Positions 58,616-64,000 of a DNA stretch of 64,000 nucleotides are shown in pieces. Position 1 is the first letter of the stretch; the number at the start of each line of letters is the position of its first letter. The stretch comes from Zygnema circumcarinatum (taxonomy: Eukaryota > Streptophyta > Zygnematophyceae > Zygnematales > Zygnemataceae): positions 733,823 to 797,822 of the forward strand of contig CM074807.1 in assembly GCA_037447605.1 (NCBI GenBank). Direction: 5' to 3'. The position numbers were made by a program, and so were the translations under genes. Below the pieces are notes generated by a model that did not search any database, was not told the DNA's origin, and saw nothing but the letters and a program-made list of their open reading frames with translations.

Positions 58616-59933
58616 ATGGCCGTTCTGCCGACTTCTCTCCCTGCATTGTCGCGATGCTCCTCCTCAGCCATGTCGTCTCCCTCCCTCCTCCCACAGCCAC
58701 TGAGCGGGCGAATGTCGGCAGGTTCCATCTTTCAGTTTAGCCATTCGAGACCACGGAACGGATCGAGCATGGAACATGGCCTGCCTCGCTGCTCCGCAGC
58801 TTCCGACAATGCGGCATTTCTCGGTGGATGCGACAGGCACTTGCGGAGAGGAGGCTTCCAGGAAGCTTCCTTCCTGTATAGAAGAGGAAGAAGACACCCA
58901 GGAGGCTTCCTGGAAGCTTCCCATGGCGGTCATGATGCCGTTCCTGTGGGAGAGGATGGGAGAGGAGACAGAGAGGAGGTAGGTAGCGGGTGGCAGGTAG
59001 AGAGTGAGGTGGAATCGGAAGCCATGGCTGCCACGGCGGAGCAGACATGGATGATCGGTAGAGATGAGAGGCTTTTGGAAGGCGTGGAGGGGTTAGTAAG
59101 GCAGGCATTTGAGGGGAAGGAGTGGGAGCAGGAGGCGGTGGTGATGTACAAGGGGTGGGAGTCAGGGTCAGGATTAGGGTTAGATGAGGACCTGGACTGC
59201 GTGGGAGTGTACTATCCTGAAATGATGGACTCGCTGCGTTTGCGCATCATCGAGGTGGAGAAGAGGAATGATGTCGCCGATGTCAGCGGAGATGATGATG
59301 CGGCGGAGGAAGTTTTTGTGAGCTTGGAGGAGCTCAAGGAGGTGCTTCCTGATGAGGTAAGGGTTCAGAAATCAGGGGTAAGGGTTCGAGGTTTTGAATG
59401 GTTCGGGTCAGGATAGAAGATGTGGGGGTTATGGCTCAAGGTTGAAGGGTTGGGGTTGAGGGTGTACATTGGTTGAGAATGTACATGGTGGGACGTGCGG
59501 TGGTGCGAAGGGGGGTGGAGAGGCGAGCTAGAGGGTGGGAGAGATAAAGGTGGAGAGTTGGGAAGGATAGTGAAGGGAGAGGGGGAGAGAAGTGGGAGGG
59601 AGATGAGAAAGTAAGGAAGACGTAGAGACGTAGAGGCAGAGAGAGAGAGACATGCCTCTCAATGAGTCAAATTTGCAACTTCAATAATGTTGCTCTGAGG
59701 TCTTTGAGGACCCCGCTCTCATTATCTACTGTAGATTACTAATTCCATTTGACCCTCCGAGGATGTGAAGTTGCAGTATACTTGTATCAACTTGCAGTTG
59801 CGGACATGTAAAGAGTTATTGCAGGAATGGAGACAGCGAGGGGGTGGAGCGGGAGAGGAAGGGACGGAGATCAGAGAGAGAGGAAGGGACGGAGGCAGAG
59901 AGATGGAGACTTAGCGTTAGAGATAGAGTGACG

Positions 59934-60005
<72 letters not shown>

Positions 60006-61482
60006 GAGAGGGAGGGGTGGAGAGTGAGTTGGTCTGTCCCTGAACCGAGCCCCTTTTGCCCTTTGCGCGTGCAGGGCATCCGCGAGCTCCTCGAGGACTG
60101 CTTCCGGTGCATCAAGGAGGCCTTCGAGCGCGTGGAGAGCGCCCTGCAGGGCCTCGAGAAGCTTCGCGCGCTGGGGGGGTTCGAGCGCATGGACGAGGCC
60201 ACCAAGCAGGACCTCGTGCAGGGCGCGCAGGATTTCGTGGACCAGCTCAAGGTCGCCTACATGCGGTAAACTACTCTCCCCTCCCCTTCCCTCGTCTCCC
60301 TCCCCCCCTCCCCTCCCCCTCCCTCGTCTCCCTCCCCCCCTCCCCTCCCCCTCCCTCGTCTCCCTCCCCCCTTCCCCTCCCTCCCCCCTCCCCTCCCTTC
60401 CCCTTACCCTCCCCCTTCCCCCTACCCTCCCCCTTCCCCCTACCCTCCCCCTTCCCTCCCTCCTCCCCTCCCCCTCCCCCTCCCCCTCCCTCCCCTCCCT
60501 CCTCCCTCCCCTCCCCCTCCCCCCTCCCTCCCTTCCTCCCTCCCTCCCCCTCCCTCCTCCCTCCCCTCCCTTCCCCTACCCTCCCCCTTCCCCTCCCTCC
60601 CTCCCCCCTCCCCCCTCCCCTCCCTTCCCCCTACCCTCCCCCTTCCCCTCCCTCCCTCCCCCCTCCCCCCTCCCCCCTCCCCTCCCTTCCCCCTACCCTC
60701 CCCCTTCCCCTCCCTCCCTCCTTCATTTTCTTTCCCTACCCTTGTTTCTCCTCCGCTCCCTGTTCTATTTCCCTCCTTCGCATCTCTCCGTTGTGCTCAA
60801 ACAGCCGGACATGTAACTGAAGGGAAGAGAGCTGTGGCGCTTGCATACTAAGTTAGGTTTTGTCGAGCGCATTCTTAACAAACGTTGCTCACAATGTTCA
60901 AACACTTGTTTTCTCCTTTTTAAATCTCAAGGATCCGGGTACTTCTAAGTCTGCTGAATTAGCGTTAAGCGTAGAAGCATACTATTTACAGGTAAACTAC
61001 ATACTGTGTATCTATCAGAAATTCATATTCTGATCAAATCCAAGTTATCTCTTTTACTTACTAGCAAAGGCAACTTACAAGTAGCTTTCGGTTTCCTTCA
61101 GACTTGACAATTTTTTTGAGGTTTTGGTTCCCGCAGGGTTCAGCTGAACCGGAGCAATCCTCTGAACCAGGAGGTGGTCCGGAAAGTGAATGCGTGGCTG
61201 CTGGGGAGGAGCACCAACTGGAGGGTGAGGGCCTTGGCCGGGGCACCAAAGGGAGAGGGAGAGGGAGAGGGAGAGAGGGAGAGAGGAGTGAGGAGAGAGG
61301 AGTGGAGAAGGCAGTACACAAAAAGGAAATAGACAAGCTCGTGGAAGCCGTTTTTTAGGGTTGGGCTGACATTTCATTTCACCTTTTGTTTTGCATGCGA
61401 GCAGAGCACATACTCCGATTGGGATCGCCGCGTTGAAGAGGCGCGGTACTGTCTGAAGAGTTCAAATGGCGGCGATTGCTAG
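58616..61482 (+). CDS. Unrecognised protein with N-terminal targeting-like region and helical C-terminal half
   Basis: Exons 58616-59356, 60075-60265, 61137-61224 and 61405-61482 give 365 aa with closed phases. I do not recognise it. Residues 1-60 are Ser/Pro-rich (PTSLPALSRCSSSAMSSPSL) and could be a transit peptide. A diverged internal repeat follows (GGFQEASF, GGFLEASH). An acidic helical region starts at the second strong Met (AMAATAEQTWMIGRDERLLE), with VYYPEMMDSLRLRIIEVEKR and EVFVSLEELKEVLPDE. The best-conserved-looking part is exons 2-4: GIRELLEDCFRCIKEAFERV, FERMDEATKQDLVQGAQDFV, VQLNRSNPLNQEVVRKVNAW, LLGRSTNWR. Exon 3 was read in the frame that keeps phase; an alternative acidic frame exists. 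Intron 2 is about 870 bp with a long CCCTCC tract. Confidence 0.65.
59937..60000. repeat. (GA)n microsatellite in intron 1
   Basis: About 32 GA dinucleotides, nearly perfect, upstream of exon 2 of the 58.6-61.5 kb gene. Confidence 0.97.
60270..60723. repeat. C/T-rich (CCCTCC/CCCCCT) low-complexity tract in intron 2
   Basis: About 450 bp of C-rich polypyrimidine beginning a few bases after the exon 2 donor. It contains internal higher-order copies such as CCTACCCTCCCCCTTCCCCT repeated several times. Confidence 0.96.
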
Positions 61483-62810
61483 CTCGGATTTCTGCAAATG
61501 CGGAGGTTTGAACCAGTGACCTCGCGACAACCATTGCCTCTTGACTTAAGCTTGTTTGGCTGCCAGCCAGGCCATGACATATGAAGAGACCAGTTCAGTT
61601 ATAGTCACAGTTCTACGGGTAACTGGTTGACCTGCTCTTTCCATGCAGAAAACATTTGAGGGCTCGTGCCCGATAGAAGGAAATGTAAGCAATTGATTTA
61701 GGGTTTTTAGGGTTTTTAGGTTACAGGAGCAATACACCACCCATGTACCATTCTTTCCTTTAGGTCTATTTGGCTTGCTTTAAATCTCGTTAATAAATCT
61801 CCTTACGCAATGGAGCGGATCCTCATTAGATTATTTCTTTAGTTGCGGACATTAAACAACCAATAGTTATTGAAGCTTGTTTTGGTTGAATATTGAGCCA
61901 TGGTGCCGCCAGCTAATAGAATTTTCCATCCCTATTTTGGGTTCTCCCCTCCCATGTTCATCTTCACATATTACAATATCACAGGCAGGGAACTTTCTTG
62001 TATTGTCCGTACAACCCTTCAAGATGAGCCCATCTCCGGAATGGAACGGTTTAAACATGATTTCCACGTAAGGCTTTGCCAAATCTTGGCCTGTAGTTGT
62101 TCCGTTGCAAAAATGCAAACCTGGTTTGTACTTGTAAACCTGGTTTGTACGAAATACCGCAGACTCGCTGAAAGTAGAACTTCAATAGTCACGTGGCGAC
62201 GCACGATTGGACGACGCGGTCCACGTTTGTTTGACCAGTCCGTTTTGCCCCAAAAAAATAACTCTGCTAAAATTGCCACGTCGGCAACACGTGGCAAAAC
62301 ATGGCCCGTTGGATCTCAAAACTGCGGCAGATCCGCCGTTGAAACCGCTGACGGAGCCCCAAAACTTTTTAAACCACTTAAACAGATTTATTTATTGAGC
62401 TTAACACCGAACAGATTTTCGTTTACATGCGTCGCAGTTTAACTTCCCGTCACCGTTGAGAGGAACTGGAACGGAGAGGCACATGGAACCTCCTGCACTT
62501 GCATTTTTGGGGGGAAAAGCGCTCTTGTTTGACACGCGCTGCCATTTGAACTCGGGCTCTTGCTTCCCGCCATCCATGGCGGCCTTACCCTCAAATTTGG
62601 AGGAAGCACCGGCAGCAGGATTTCAATGACATGGTCAGAGGTCCTGAGGGTGGGAGAGGAGAGGGATGGGAGAGGGAGGGAATAGGGAGGGGAGAGAAGC
62701 GAGAGTGAGAGAGATAGAGGGAGAGTTGGGGAGAGAGGGAGAGAGGGAGAGAGAGTGGGAGAGCTAGGATAGTTGTATGTTCTGAATTAGGGTTTCTTGA
62801 ACTTAGAATC
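61483..62810. promoter_or_regulatory. Upstream region of RAD5 with CACGTG/ATTGG and CACGTCGGC elements
   Basis: No coding exon is supported. GTCACGTGGCGACGCACGATTGG lies at about 62190 and CCACGTCGGCAACACGTGGC at about 62278. GCCCGTTGGATC lies near 62305 and a GA-rich tract at 62655-62760. The motif mix is the same as that upstream of other genes in the window. Confidence 0.45.
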
Positions 62811-64000
62811 ATGTTGTCGAGTATTAGCAGAGATGCTATTGCGTCTATGCGAGCTGTAGTGGGTCACGATCCTCCTGAAATAGAGCTCATTCGCGCTCTT
62901 CATTTGGCAAAAAACGATATCGCCAAAGCTATTAATTGTTTTTTCGATTCAAGCTTTAATGCGCCTTCCTTTGTGGCGAATAAGAGGCGTAGGCCGTCTC
63001 CATCTTCACCTGTAACTGCATCTACGTCATCTCTCGGGGCTCAGCCAACTGCGTTATCTGCCCCCCCACCAGGATCACCAAAATCTGAAGAAAACCAGTC
63101 GAAAAAAACCAGTAATGGCGTGTCCACAGTCCTTTCGGAAAGCAAGACCATATTTCAAGCGCCAGGCAGTGGTGCTTCCGTTACTGATGGCAATAGCGTC
63201 GCCAATTCGTCTGTAGATATCTCGTTACAAACGTCAATAGAAAAGCCTCTACCTCTTACTAGTGAAGATGTTTCACATGCAGACAGGAATAAGGAAGGTA
63301 AAGTGAAGCCTGTTTGGCCCATGAAGGAGAAGAGATTGAAGTCTGATTCCAAACGGTTGGAAGGAGATGATTGTTCAGCAGGAGAGTGGCTCCTCCTGAA
63401 GGAAGCGGATGTATGCGCTACTTCTACCTGCAAGGGGGAGAAACTGCAAGCTGGAGAAGATATTACATTTATTTTTCCCCGACAGGCCGCAGGAAAAGCA
63501 GATTCTGAAAGCAGGAAGAGATTTTGGGGTAATAAGTCGAAGGGAGCTCTGAATTCGGGACCGGAGATTGTGCGTTTTTGTACTCCGGGAGCAGGAGAGG
63601 TAAGGCTTTAGTGAAGAGAGAATTTATTCAATACGAAGCAATAGACTGATAAGTTATGTCCAATTAGTATCGGTCGTGACAATTTGCTTATTTTAGGGAT
63701 TGAGTGAATTTATGTTCGGAGTGTTTGCAGATTGGACGTCTTCCGGCGGATTATGCGAAGCCCCTCATTCCATTGGTGGCTTCGGGGAAGGTCAGAATTG
63801 AAGGAGCCTGCCTGTACTCTCCTCAGGCTCTGAAGATTATGGACACAATTTTTCTTCGAATCAGGTTTGCTTCCACGCTCACTGATTCAAGTCGTTGTGT
63901 TTATGTTAGCACTCGGCCATGCCTAGCTGTTGATACATGTAAGTCAAAAGTAGTTTCACAAGGTAATGTTTTCTAAAGCCTTTCGTTTGTTTTCTTCACT
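62811..64000 (+). CDS. RAD5A: RAD5/HLTF-type DNA-damage-tolerance protein, N-terminal part (cut by window end)
   Basis: Exons 62811-63599 and 63731-63864 are in phase; the rest lies beyond the window. Residues 15-50 form a UBA-like helical unit (MRAVVGHDPPEIELIRALHL, AKNDIAKAINCFFD) as in plant RAD5A. A Ser/Pro-rich linker of about 140 aa with a basic KRRRPSP patch follows. Then comes the start of the HIRAN domain: EWLLLKEADVCATSTCKGEK, AGEDITFIFP, EIVRFCTPGAGEIGRLPADY (across intron 1), PLIPLVASGKVRIEGACLY and SPQALKIMDTIFLRI. In the family, HIRAN binds 3' DNA ends and is followed by a SWI2/SNF2 ATPase split by a RING finger, used in PCNA polyubiquitination and fork reversal. Those parts cannot be checked here. 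The exon 2 donor is AG|GTTTGC. Confidence 0.9.

Noticed and set aside
60056-60820. Long Pro/Ser-rich open frame
   Set aside because: It overlaps exon 2 of the 58.6-kb gene in another frame, then runs through the CCCTCC tract; no family match.
60931-60991. Candidate exon DPGTSKSAELALSVEAYYLQ between exons 2 and 3 of the 58.6-kb gene
   Set aside because: It has plausible splice sites, but its phase does not fit the exon 2 donor; skipping it gives a continuous frame.
61867-62442. Open frames on both strands in the RAD5 upstream region
   Set aside because: No recognisable domain, and the region carries promoter-type motifs.

Overview
The window is nuclear DNA of a green-lineage eukaryote, most likely a streptophyte: a charophyte alga or an early-diverging land plant. 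Almost every gene is split by GT-AG introns. Several products are plant-type: a thylakoid-lumen TPM protein (TLP18.3), a plant succinate dehydrogenase subunit 7, a root-cap-domain protein, a plant guanylyl cyclase 1 (GUCD1) protein, a RAD5A-type helicase and a DUF1997 protein. Arabidopsis-type TTTAGGG tracts also occur. The species cannot be fixed from the sequence. GA/CT, GGGGGA and CCCTCC microsatellites fill many introns and spacers.

Layout. 1-6.4 kb holds a secreted proteinase K-like subtilase (minus strand, 13 exons). 6.8-8.8 kb holds a duplicated segment with two tRNA-Gly(UCC) genes; the second copy is interrupted by a 584-bp element with terminal inverted repeats. 8.9-12 kb holds NAA38 (+) and TLP18.3 (-), tail to tail. 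14.2-20.8 kb holds a 12-exon glutamine-rich coiled-coil protein with a winged-helix-like C-terminus. 22.9-25.6 kb holds an oxysterol-binding-protein-related protein. 26.5-29.5 kb is repeat territory: two pogo-like fragments and a 2.3-kb long inverted repeat carrying the same ORF on opposite strands. 30.3-33.6 kb is the GUCD1-family gene.

34.8-38.4 kb holds two neighbouring minus-strand genes that both suggest DNA-alkylation repair: a 2OG-Fe(II) oxygenase of the bacterial 'Oxygenase-NA' type and an alkyltransferase-like (ATL) protein whose acceptor Cys is replaced by Trp. Then follow SDH7 (38.8-40.1 kb), an unrecognised Ser/Pro/Gly-rich protein (42.1-44.4 kb), a PAN-like plus root-cap gene with a very acidic tail (46.0-48.7 kb), a plant RppH-like Nudix hydrolase (50.2-52.1 kb), an organellar ribosomal protein uL24 (53.1-54.8 kb), a DUF1997 chloroplast protein (55.2-57.3 kb), an unrecognised gene (58.6-61.5 kb), and the 5' part of a RAD5/HLTF-type gene cut by the window edge (62.8 kb onward).

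The genes are mostly unrelated housekeeping and organelle functions. The exceptions are the oxygenase-ATL pair, with RAD5 further along, which share a DNA-damage theme. Gene models were built by hand from splice signals, reading phase and recalled family patterns. Internal splice junctions that keep phase and continue a family motif are firm; first exons and UTR introns are the weakest parts.
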